Below are positions 1-6,928 of a stretch of 9,149 bases of DNA, piece after piece. The stretch spans positions 1 to 9,149 of the forward strand of contig QFQM01000182.1 in NCBI GenBank assembly GCA_003243255.1, given 5' to 3'. This stretch comes from Flavobacterium psychrophilum. Lineage in GTDB: Bacteria > Bacteroidota > Bacteroidia > Flavobacteriales > Flavobacteriaceae. The position numbers and the translations under genes are program-made. The notes below the pieces were generated by a model that worked only from the letters and a program-made list of their open reading frames with translations, searched no databases and was not told where the DNA came from. Numbering within the stretch: position 1 is the stretch's first letter; every line of letters starts with the position of its first letter.

Positions 1-586
1 AACCATAAAGCGCAGCCAGCAAGGCAAGAAACAACCACCATTTGGTAAACTTCTTGATGATTTCAAGATTGGTGAATAGTTTAACTACAATGAAATAGGT
101 AAAGACTTCAAAAAGCAATCCACGGGTAGAAGCAATCCAGGCCGTAAGTGATACCGCATTCGGATTGAACACCTGCAGTATGTTATAGAAGTAAAGCAGA
201 ATGAGTAAGTAGGTAACGGGATTTTTAAAATAGCTCCAATCCCATTTTTTTTTGCCGGATTCAGCGAGAAGTATTCCTAACAGCAAAGCTCCTTCGATAA
301 CGTCTACTCCAATGCCCGTAGGTACTTTTGCCGGCAGCACCAGGCGAGCTATCAGGAAAAGAAAATAGCCATACCAGATCAGAAAGTAGAGCCCAAATTC
401 AACATCGACTATTATCTTTAATAAGATGGGCAATCCAAGAAACAGTGTGACGATTATCGCCCCAGCCACTATTCCCTGTGTACCTACCAGAAATGAGATA
501 AGTAATGATCCAGCCAGCAGCCCGATGAACAACCCGATGTTGTATAAGGTGAAAACAGAGGCGTTATGACCAGTGAAGCTTTTCAA
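1..586 (-). CDS. O-antigen ligase/Wzy-type polymerase-like membrane protein (3' end outside window)
   Basis: About 195 codons are open to the left edge, so the C-terminus is missing. The visible part is almost entirely hydrophobic. It has a short polar start (LKSFTGHNASVF), then roughly five or six membrane spans, a short cytoplasmic-looking basic loop (SGKKKWDW) and the stretch FNPNAVSLTAWIASTRGLLF. The pattern NP followed by W and an RG leading into a new membrane span is typical of the O-antigen ligase/polymerase (Wzy/WaaL) superfamily, which acts in the inner membrane on undecaprenyl-linked glycans. Ligase versus polymerase cannot be decided, because the large periplasmic loop lies outside the window. 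No ATG occurs in frame. The frame is closed by the TAG of the upstream SGNH gene at 611-613, which is in the same frame. The first usual alternative start is TTG at 586-584, although ATT codons at 607 and 595 are possible. It is last in the visible minus-strand operon, 24 bases after the previous stop. The family call is fairly safe; the start is not. Confidence 0.72.
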   Translation of the reverse strand, partial: MKSFTGHNASVFTLYNIGLFIGLLAGSLLISFLVGTQGIVAGAIIVTLFLGLPILLKIIVDVEFGLYFLIWYGYFLFLIARLVLPAKVPTGIGVDVIEGALLLGILLAESGKKKWDWSYFKNPVTYLLILLYFYNILQVFNPNAVSLTAWIASTRGLLFEVFTYFIVVKLFTNLEIIKKFTKWWLFLALLAALYG

Positions 587-610
587 CGAGGGAATGTTTT
601 TTTGAATTTG

Positions 611-1555
611 CTATTGGAGATGATTGATTGAATCGTTTTTGGATAGACTATTTTGTATTTCTCTTAGAACAAAATCCTGACCAGAAGCGCTGAGGTGCCC
701 GTGATCGATAAAATAACGATAGTCAGAAGTAACGGGCCAGTATTTTTCTTCGTTGAGGTTTAAAACGATATCGTCGGTAGTGAACAGTTTTCTGATCTTG
801 GTTTCGAAAGAGTGATACTTGTCGCTTCCGATGGAGTAGAGCTGATAGGGTACCGGGCTAAAATAGCCAACTACTTTGATGTGCCTGGTGCGAAGTTCTT
901 CCAGAACGGTTCGTAGTTCTTTGTAAGCTTCTTCATTGATCTCTGTTTTTTCAAATTGACGCAACCTGGCTTTTTGTTCGATGATTTTTTCAGGATGAAG
1001 GTCTTTCATCTCCAGCTCGAAATTATTCCATCCATTCTCATCAATGATGTCCGGGGCGTAGGAGTTGGGCAGGAGATTGTATTTTCTGATGAAGTACATC
1101 AGGTAGGTTTTGGATAAATTGGTAGATCCTAGTGCACCGGCATATTCCTTCGGATTGATGGTTACATTTTTCTTACCAAAATCTTTGGTGAGGTAAGGAT
1201 CCAGGCAGATGATAGCCAGTTTGATATTTCCTCTTTCAATGATGTTGCTGATCAGATAATGAAGATCGGAAATATTAGCTCCCATGATGCTGGAGTTATA
1301 TACGGTATATCCTTTAATCTGCCGGGGGTTGAGGTTGGCAGAGAGGGAGGGGCCGATGATAATGGCATCGTAGTTTTCAGGAATGTAACGGTAGGAGAGC
1401 AGGTACTTGGAGGTACGCTCATTGTTATACACTTTTCTTTCTTTCCTGCCCAGAAACAATCCGTAGATATCAACATACACATTGATCAATATCACAGACA
1501 GGATTACCGAACCTGTGATTAGTGCGAAGCGGATTAAAAAAGTTTTACTATTCAT
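611..1555 (-). CDS. SGNH-like membrane-anchored acyltransferase/esterase partner of MBOAT
   Basis: This 314-residue protein has one N-terminal membrane anchor (about residues 8-30) and a periplasmic domain. The visible SGNH-type blocks are IIGPSLSANL with a candidate nucleophile Ser70, a possible second block NSSIMGANISD around residues 87-97, and near the end FIDHGHLSASG with Asp284 and His287 as the D-x-x-H pair. The order (Ser early, Asp/His about 30 residues from the end) and the size fit the DltD/AlgJ/AlgX/PatB-like proteins. In those systems an MBOAT protein moves an acyl group across the membrane and the SGNH protein places it on the polymer. The gene starts 12 bases after the stop of the MBOAT gene, which strongly supports a two-component O-acylation pair. 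The acyl group is probably acetyl, but the sequence does not show it. The ATG at 1555 follows CCCGGAA and suits the start of the membrane segment. Overall similarity to named members is low, so the catalytic residues are inferred from motif position. Confidence 0.8.
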   Translation of the reverse strand: MNSKTFLIRFALITGSVILSVILINVYVDIYGLFLGRKERKVYNNERTSKYLLSYRYIPENYDAIIIGPSLSANLNPRQIKGYTVYNSSIMGANISDLHYLISNIIERGNIKLAIICLDPYLTKDFGKKNVTINPKEYAGALGSTNLSKTYLMYFIRKYNLLPNSYAPDIIDENGWNNFELEMKDLHPEKIIEQKARLRQFEKTEINEEAYKELRTVLEELRTRHIKVVGYFSPVPYQLYSIGSDKYHSFETKIRKLFTTDDIVLNLNEEKYWPVTSDYRYFIDHGHLSASGQDFVLREIQNSLSKNDSINHLQ

Positions 1556-1567
1556 TTCCGGGTGCTA

Positions 1568-2965
1568 TCAAAAGTCGAAGTAAAGAAAATCATTAGCGGT
1601 GATCGAGTTCATGAACAAGATGCCCGCCAGCGCGAGAAAGATAAGGTATACCAAATGCTTTCTGTCTGTTTTAAATTCCTGGGCGAGTTCGACCGAATTT
1701 TTATAGAACAGCAGAAGCACACCAGTTAATAGTAACGGAGCCAGAAATACATCGGTAAATACGTTGGAATGAAGTGTACCTGTTCCTCTGATCCCCAACA
1801 TACCTTCCACTAACTGAATGGCCTGTGACCACGAAGCAGCACGGAAGAATACCCATGCCAGGTTGACATACAGAAAAGTAATCCCCCAGGCCAGCCAATC
1901 GGGCATTTTGACAGCAGTTTTCTGCCATAGTTTGAAGACAACCTGCCCGAATCCGTGAAGAAATCCCCAGAACACGAAAGTCCAGCCTGCACCATGCCAA
2001 AGGCCACCGATAATAAAAGTGAGCATCAGGTTTTTTAATGTACTAAATTCTCCCAGCCGATTGCCTCCTAAAGGAATGTATACATAGTCACGAAGGAAAG
2101 CACTCAGCGTAATGTGCCATCTTCGCCAGAAGTCCTGAATATTTAGCGCACGATAGGGTGAGTTGAAATTGATAGCGATGTTAATGTTGAACAATAATGC
2201 TAATCCAATGGCCATATCTGAATATCCGCTGAAATCGAAATACAGCTGAAAGGAGTACGCCAATGAAGTGATCCAGCTATCCAGAAGGTTTAAGGAAGAC
2301 GTATCGGCATACCCATTGTTGGCGAGTACCGCAAAACTGTCTGCTATAATTACTTTCTTGGTCAGTCCGATAAAGAATACGTAAAGTCCTTTTGAAAAAT
2401 TAAAGGCGTTAAACTTCAGGTTTTCTCTTGCATCAAACTGTGGAATGACATCCCGGTATTGCACAATGGGCCCCGCTATTAAATGAGGGAAAAAAGTAAC
2501 CACCAGGCTATAGCTCAGGAAGTCATAGTCTTTCGCTTTATGGTTATAACTATCTACGATGTAAGACACTTGCTGGAAGGTGAAGAAGCTTATCCCTAAC
2601 GGAAGTACAATCTGTGCGAGGAAAATTTTATCGTCAATAAACAGGTTGAGATTATCGATGAAGAAGTTACAATACTTGAAGTAGATGAGCATCCCCACGT
2701 TAATGATAATTCCTAACCACAGCATTTTCTTTTTAAAGGAAACCGGTCGTGAGCTATTCAGTTGTTTGCCGATGGAATAATTGAAAACGATGGAGCCCAG
2801 TATAAGAGGGAGATACACGGGGTTCAACCAGGAATAAAAAAATAACGAGGCGAAAAAAAGCCAGTACCGTGATGCCGAAATGTTGCCTGTTTGTATAAAG
2901 ACAAAATACACGATCAGTGTAAGAGGAAGAAAGGCTAACAAAAATTCGAACGAGTTGAAAAGCAT
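1568..2965 (-). CDS. MBOAT-family polysaccharide O-acyltransferase (AlgI/DltB/PatA-like)
   Basis: This is a 465-residue polytopic inner-membrane protein of the usual length for bacterial MBOAT enzymes. Landmarks in order are the N-terminal LFNSFEFLLAF, HLIAGPIVQYRDVIPQF (about 161-177), the core LYFDFSGYSDMAIG (241-254), FNSPYRALNIQDFWRRWHIT with His284, RDYVYIPLGGNR (292-303), and GGLWHGAGWTFVFWGFLHG with the invariant catalytic His324. These are the hallmark blocks of the AlgI-like branch, which takes an acyl group from a cytoplasmic donor and passes it to a periplasmic SGNH partner. That partner is encoded 12 bases downstream. The protein ends in FLYFDF (residues 460-465), an F-x-Y-F-x-F tail resembling the C-terminal motif of DltX. 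The start at ATG 2965 is supported by the family N-terminus and by an in-frame TAG at 2975-2977. It lies 68 bases after the stop of the 38-residue ORF. The acyl group and the target glycan are not determined by the sequence. Confidence 0.95.
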   Translation of the reverse strand: MLFNSFEFLLAFLPLTLIVYFVFIQTGNISASRYWLFFASLFFYSWLNPVYLPLILGSIVFNYSIGKQLNSSRPVSFKKKMLWLGIIINVGMLIYFKYCNFFIDNLNLFIDDKIFLAQIVLPLGISFFTFQQVSYIVDSYNHKAKDYDFLSYSLVVTFFPHLIAGPIVQYRDVIPQFDARENLKFNAFNFSKGLYVFFIGLTKKVIIADSFAVLANNGYADTSSLNLLDSWITSLAYSFQLYFDFSGYSDMAIGLALLFNINIAINFNSPYRALNIQDFWRRWHITLSAFLRDYVYIPLGGNRLGEFSTLKNLMLTFIIGGLWHGAGWTFVFWGFLHGFGQVVFKLWQKTAVKMPDWLAWGITFLYVNLAWVFFRAASWSQAIQLVEGMLGIRGTGTLHSNVFTDVFLAPLLLTGVLLLFYKNSVELAQEFKTDRKHLVYLIFLALAGILFMNSITANDFLYFDF

Positions 2966-3033
2966 CGGAGTTAACTATTACTACTTTAAAACCTGGTAAG
3001 CATAACAATAGATAGTGATTTCATTATATCCAG

Positions 3034-3150
3034 TTAAAAGAAAACTACTTTTAAGAAGATGGCTACAAAAAAGAAGAGAAGGAAAATAATGACCAAATTT
3101 CTAAGGCCACTATTACTGTCTTCTTTATCTGCTTTTCTTTTCTTTTTCAT
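3034..3150 (-). CDS. 38-residue single-pass membrane microprotein, ATGA-coupled to flippase
   Basis: This short ORF was found by reading the gap between the flippase and MBOAT genes. It runs from ATG at 3150-3148 to TAA at 3036-3034. The ATG shares bases with the TGA stop of the flippase (3149-3147), giving ATGA, the classic arrangement for translational coupling. The product starts with a strongly basic segment (MKKKRKADKEDSNSG). From about residue 18 it becomes a single hydrophobic helix rich in Phe, Ile and Leu that runs to the C-terminus, ending FLKVVFF. By the positive-inside rule the N-terminus should be cytoplasmic. I recognise no family. Small one-helix proteins occur beside MBOAT genes (DltX in the dlt operon), but this one has no tyrosine at its end and the MBOAT here already carries a DltX-like tail. 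Alternatives are a chance ORF in A-rich DNA, or a tail joined to the flippase by slippage in the run of six A residues at 3155-3150. Confidence 0.5.
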   Translation of the reverse strand: MKKKRKADKEDSNSGLRNLVIIFLLFFFVAIFLKVVFF

Positions 3151-4490
3151 TTTTTCTTTTTCAAAAGGAAATCCTGAGCAAAAACGAAACAGCTTTTATA
3201 GAAGTCAAAGACACAAATGAAAACGTTCAGCGTGTTTACCTTTAGTTTTTTTCGCAGCATGGCCTGCATGACAATAAAACTGGCCAACGTAACGGATGCA
3301 TTTCCATATACAGCGCCCATGATTCCATATCTTGAAATCAGAAAATAATTCAGCGTCACATTAACCAGCAGGCTGACACTCGTAAAATAGAAATTGATAT
3401 TGGGATAGCCAATGGAATCGAGTACAGTTCCGAACTGATAGGAGAATGGTAAGAGCAAAGTGAAAAATACAGAAACGCTCAGAATCTGAACGGCATCGAG
3501 GTACCCTTTACCGGCTATTGTTGTCATTACAAATTCAGGAAAAAGCAAAACGAAAATAACACCCGGCAGTATGATTCCAACAATACTTCCTACTGATTTT
3601 TCGTAGAGTTCTTTTACCGCCTTGGTACCTTCCGAACTGATCAGTTGTGCGGTTTTCGGAAACAGGATAGTGGACAGTGTCATAGAAGGAATATTGATGA
3701 GGCTGGTAATTCGTGCGGCAGCACCATAAGTCGCTACTGATGCGGTAGAGATCAACGATCCTAACATGAATTGATCAGCACCACTGTAAAGCATTGAGCT
3801 CAGGCTGGTGGCGCTGGCATATTTGCCAAAGTGAACCAGTTTCCAGGTCCACTCTTTGTCGATGAGGTTGGAGAAGACGAGTATTTTTCTGACCAGAAAA
3901 TAAGCACACGCAGAAGATAATAATGCGGCGGAAAAATGGAAGATAACCAGATTAGAGAGCGTTATTTTATAATAGCCAAGATAGCTTAATAAAATAGAAA
4001 AGAAGAACAGACCATTTCTGATGAAATAAATGTAAAACACACTTCTGAAATCAAGGACAGCGTGTAATAGAAATTCAAACTGAAAGAAAGGTACGAGCAC
4101 CAGCGAGGTGAGCGCATAAACATAAAACACCTGCATCAGTTGCGGAGTATTCCAGATGGTAGCCAGACTGTTTCCGAAGATGATCATACCAGCGGAAATC
4201 AAAAGTGCAAAGCAGCAATTGAGTACAAAGGAGGAAGTGAAGATGGTGCCGTGCAGCTCTTCCGTAGAGGAAGCTCTGAATTTGATGAACCCATTTTTGA
4301 TGAAACCTACACGGGCTACTTCCAGCATGGAGGTAACAGTGAGAAAAAGGGTCCATCCTCCGAATTCTTCTTTGCTAAGCAGACGGACCAGAAAATAGAA
4401 TCCACCGAATCCAAATACCAATTGCGACAGGTTTTGAAGTAAGCTGAATATTCCTGACTTGAACCAGTACGAGTTGAGATTAAGTTTCAA
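3147..4490 (-). CDS. Wzx-type oligosaccharide flippase (MOP superfamily)
   Basis: This 447-residue protein consists of repeated hydrophobic spans, consistent with 12-14 helices. It opens with SYWFKSGIFSLLQNLSQLV followed by GGFYFLVRLLSKEEFGGW, the typical first-helix signature of polysaccharide flippases in which L-x-x-E-E-F-G-x-W precedes helix two. Later FGKYASATSLSSMLYSGADQFMLGSL and YGAAARITSLINIPSMTLSTILFP match the second half of the same fold. Such proteins move undecaprenyl-diphosphate-linked repeat units to the periplasmic side of the inner membrane. The start is TTG at 4490-4488, preceded by TCTAGG. An in-frame TAG lies at 4496-4494, and the first internal ATG would remove about 50 residues of conserved N-terminus, so TTG is the best start. 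It lies 41 bases after the co-polymerase stop, and its TGA overlaps the ATG of the 38-residue ORF. The C-terminus ends in a lysine run (FLLKKKK). Confidence 0.93.
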   Translation of the reverse strand: MKLNLNSYWFKSGIFSLLQNLSQLVFGFGGFYFLVRLLSKEEFGGWTLFLTVTSMLEVARVGFIKNGFIKFRASSTEELHGTIFTSSFVLNCCFALLISAGMIIFGNSLATIWNTPQLMQVFYVYALTSLVLVPFFQFEFLLHAVLDFRSVFYIYFIRNGLFFFSILLSYLGYYKITLSNLVIFHFSAALLSSACAYFLVRKILVFSNLIDKEWTWKLVHFGKYASATSLSSMLYSGADQFMLGSLISTASVATYGAAARITSLINIPSMTLSTILFPKTAQLISSEGTKAVKELYEKSVGSIVGIILPGVIFVLLFPEFVMTTIAGKGYLDAVQILSVSVFFTLLLPFSYQFGTVLDSIGYPNINFYFTSVSLLVNVTLNYFLISRYGIMGAVYGNASVTLASFIVMQAMLRKKLKVNTLNVFICVFDFYKSCFVFAQDFLLKKKK

Positions 4491-4531
4491 AACCTAGAAT
4501 TAAGAGAATATGTAAAACGGAATGTTCATTT

Positions 4532-6760
4532 TTATTGTACCACATCTTTGCTCTCCACTTTGTTGAGAATGGCACCCATAAAAACTCCGTTAAGGCTTTT
4601 AAAGTAATTGATCGATTCATGATCGATTGCTTTTAGTACCGAATCGGCTGCAAAGACGCTGATCACTTTATCGGCAAAAGACATTAATTCTTTGGTGTCA
4701 GAAAACTCATTGAGCGATGCGCCTTCCAGGAAAATATAGTCGTAGGTGTTTCTTAAATGCTCAATCATTGCATTGAAATTGCGACCTGCCAAAATCTCTG
4801 AAGGTGATTCTGAACCAGAGCTGCTTCCGATGATATCAATGTTTTTGTCGCTTGTTCTGGATATGATATTACCACCGTTGCTTACCGGTTCCTCATTTTT
4901 GCTGAGCGGGCTAGTCAATAACTTGATGTCATTATCTTCCTGCAGCATCTTTTGAAAATTAGGCTTCGCAATCAATAATTTCGTTAGCGAGTTATTTCTG
5001 AAGTTAGTGTCGATTATCAATGATCTTTTGTTCAGTAAACTCAGTGAGTAAGCCAGTGACAAAATCATGAATGTCTTACCTTCTCCTTTTTTGGTACTGG
5101 TGACCATCAATACTTTTGCACCAGAGTTTTCTACCTCAAAGCGGATCTTTCTCAGGAAATGTTTGAATTTTTCCTGCGATTCGTCTCCTGTTTTTCCGCT
5201 GAAAAGTGATTTCAGATCCAGGTTATTAATAGTGATCGTGTTGATCCAGCCTATCAGATTAAGATCGGCATAGGTTTCGAATTTGGCAGGATTCTTAATG
5301 CGCTGATCGGCGAACTCAATAACGATGATCACGAAGGTGCACATGGCTAAGCTACCCATGAAAGCTAGGCCAATGATTAATACAGTCTTGGATGATTCAG
5401 GTGAAGGGTTGGGCTGCCCCCTTTGAGTAATGGTGATGGCACTTTTGGATAGCAGCGATTTGTTCTTTTCAGTATTGTATTTTTCCAATGCCTGAAGGTA
5501 TTCGTCAGATGCCGTTTTTACATCACGCTCCAGGGCTTCGGTGGTTGACTTCTTCGACGCCGATCCGGAAACGCTGCTTTTCAGGTTCATTAGTGTTTGC
5601 TCCAACGATGCCAGATTGGTCTGGGTAATTTCCAGCTCAAGCTCTAACTGTCTTTTCTTAGCCAATAAACTCTCCTTTGATACTTTTGGTAACTCCGTAT
5701 CCGTACCACTCTCGGCAAGCTTATTCATTTCGAGCTGCAATTGCGCACGAAGATTGGTAATGGTCTTGAGTAGCTCCTGATCTTTGGAGCCCCCATTGAT
5801 ATAAATCTGATTAAGATCATTAATTTTTGACCGGATTTGAAGAATGGCGGTGTTGGTTTCTGAAGAAGAGGTGCCTGTGGTGGCGGTGGCTGACAGGGAA
5901 TTAATTTGATCCGTCACATCAGCGATCGATAATTTTTTGCTTCTGATCTCATCCAGTTTTTCCTGGCGCAACAGTTCGTAATCCACAATCTGGGTGGATT
6001 TCAACTCCAAAAAGTCACCTCCTAGTAAATTATTGGACGATTTAAATTTGTCGAGGAAAAGGGTTTTCTCATCCAGAATTTTCTTTTTCTCATTCACCAG
6101 CTCAGAGAAGAACTTTACGGACTCATCCGAGATATCCGTTTTCAGGGAGCTGTCGTAGCGGATATACTGTTCACTGAGCGTATTGACGATAAAAGCAGAA
6201 AGAAGAGGGTTTTCGGATACGAAGTTCACTTCAACAAAATCCGTAGAGCGTGCCCGGTTAATACTAAGTGTCTTTTTTAATTGCCACCCGGCATACTTGT
6301 ACTTTTTAATTAATTCCAACAGTTCATTTTCTTTTGGATCGAAAGAAGACAGCATTTCCATTTTTGCTATTTTCTGCTCAAAGACCTCTACAATGGCCTT
6401 AATTTCTTCTTTTGATTTGCTGGCGAGCGGATCCTCTTCTTTCTTTAATCTTCGGAAGGGTACTTCACTGGTCAGATCATGTACCATCAGATGATACGTG
6501 AGCATGGACATCACCAGTTCCGAATTCATCCGTTCGATCATGTTATCAAACTTTACACCGGCTACCCACAAGTCAATTCGTTCATCCGCGATCTGCACCT
6601 TCTCGTTGGTGGTGAAGCCAGTGGTGAGCAGAGAAGTGGAACGGTATTTTTTGTCAGCAGTAAGGGAAAACAGGTAGGCGCCTACAGCCGCTACTATGGG
6701 TATGATGATCAGAATCCAGATCTTGCTTACTAATAATCTAAAAATCGTAGCTAGTTCCAT
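4532..6760 (-). CDS. Wzz/Wzc-like polysaccharide co-polymerase with degenerate BY-kinase-like domain
   Basis: This 742-residue protein has Wzc layout. Helix one spans about residues 13-32 and is followed by a Wzz-type periplasmic region. Long heptad-rich coiled coils cover about 215-440, with two Ser/Thr-rich breaks near 290-303 and 397-407. A proline-rich segment (QPNPSPESSK, 449-458) leads into helix two (about 459-481), then a cytoplasmic P-loop domain. The Walker A motif is intact (STKKGEGKT, 555-563), and Walker A' keeps its Asp (LIIDTNFRN, Asp584). SPSEILAG (652-659) matches the usual NP-(A/S)-E-L-L segment. Walker B reads YIFLEGAS, with Glu679 where BY-kinases have Asp. The usual E-x2-R-x2-R activation motif appears as E530-x2-K-x2-L, and the tail ends NKVESKDVVQ without a tyrosine cluster. 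I infer a chain-length/export co-polymerase that may bind nucleotide but probably does not autophosphorylate like Wzc. It is first in the minus-strand operon, next to the divergent promoter region. Confidence 0.88.
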   Translation of the reverse strand: MELATIFRLLVSKIWILIIIPIVAAVGAYLFSLTADKKYRSTSLLTTGFTTNEKVQIADERIDLWVAGVKFDNMIERMNSELVMSMLTYHLMVHDLTSEVPFRRLKKEEDPLASKSKEEIKAIVEVFEQKIAKMEMLSSFDPKENELLELIKKYKYAGWQLKKTLSINRARSTDFVEVNFVSENPLLSAFIVNTLSEQYIRYDSSLKTDISDESVKFFSELVNEKKKILDEKTLFLDKFKSSNNLLGGDFLELKSTQIVDYELLRQEKLDEIRSKKLSIADVTDQINSLSATATTGTSSSETNTAILQIRSKINDLNQIYINGGSKDQELLKTITNLRAQLQLEMNKLAESGTDTELPKVSKESLLAKKRQLELELEITQTNLASLEQTLMNLKSSVSGSASKKSTTEALERDVKTASDEYLQALEKYNTEKNKSLLSKSAITITQRGQPNPSPESSKTVLIIGLAFMGSLAMCTFVIIVIEFADQRIKNPAKFETYADLNLIGWINTITINNLDLKSLFSGKTGDESQEKFKHFLRKIRFEVENSGAKVLMVTSTKKGEGKTFMILSLAYSLSLLNKRSLIIDTNFRNNSLTKLLIAKPNFQKMLQEDNDIKLLTSPLSKNEEPVSNGGNIISRTSDKNIDIIGSSSGSESPSEILAGRNFNAMIEHLRNTYDYIFLEGASLNEFSDTKELMSFADKVISVFAADSVLKAIDHESINYFKSLNGVFMGAILNKVESKDVVQ

Positions 6761-6780
6761 TTGGGGCTAAAGAATTTAAA

Positions 6781-6788
6781 CAAAATTA
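6781..6788 (-). promoter_or_regulatory. Possible -7 element for the polysaccharide operon (weak)
   Basis: On the minus strand this reads TAATTTTG, a perfect match to the Bacteroidota -7 consensus TAnnTTTG. A convincing -33 TTG at the usual 17-23 base spacing is missing; only TTTAG (6814-6810) is near. The transcript leader would be very short, about 15 bases before the ATG at 6760. The location, immediately upstream of the first gene of the operon, is right, but the match could be chance in A/T-rich DNA. Confidence 0.28.
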
Positions 6789-6851
6789 CGCCATATATTC
6801 AATATTTTCCTAAAGCTTTGCTATTTGCTAAACAGATCATCTCGAAATCGA

Positions 6852-6878
6852 TTGAATTCATTTTCTAATTTAAATTTG
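6852..6878 (+). promoter_or_regulatory. Candidate Bacteroidota-type promoter for the divergent acyltransferase
   Basis: TAAATTTG at 6871-6878 is a perfect TAnnTTTG -7 element. A TTG at 6852-6854 lies 16 bases upstream, one base short of the usual 17-23 spacing. Transcription would start near 6883 and give a leader of about 45 bases before the ATG at 6929, a normal length. The -7 box overlaps a 10-base palindrome (AATTTAAATT, 6867-6876). The call rests on consensus match only. Confidence 0.4.
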
Positions 6879-6928
6879 ATGTTTTTCCGTCCTTCTAAAC
6901 CCATTTATTACCTCGCGCTTTTCGTCTT

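Noticed and set aside
2754..3008. Minus-strand ORF of 84 codons overlapping the MBOAT start
   Set aside because: It lies almost wholly inside the MBOAT gene in another frame and shows no family features.
2986..3024. Tiny minus-strand ORF of 12 residues (MKSLSIVMLTRF)
   Set aside because: It is too short and has no context beyond lying in the gap before the MBOAT gene.
3010..3025. Imperfect inverted repeat in the gap between the 38-residue ORF and the MBOAT gene
   Set aside because: It is A/T-rich with a mismatch and a 2-base loop and has no T-run, so it is not a credible terminator.
4140..4442. Plus-strand ORFs of 80-100 codons
   Set aside because: They are antisense to the conserved N-terminal half of the flippase.
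4500..4529. Tiny minus-strand ORF of 9 residues (MNIPFYIFS) just after the co-polymerase stop
   Set aside because: Its length is expected by chance; a leader-peptide role cannot be supported.
6183..6494. Plus-strand ORF of 103 codons
   Set aside because: It is antisense to the co-polymerase coiled-coil region, a composition shadow with no start context.
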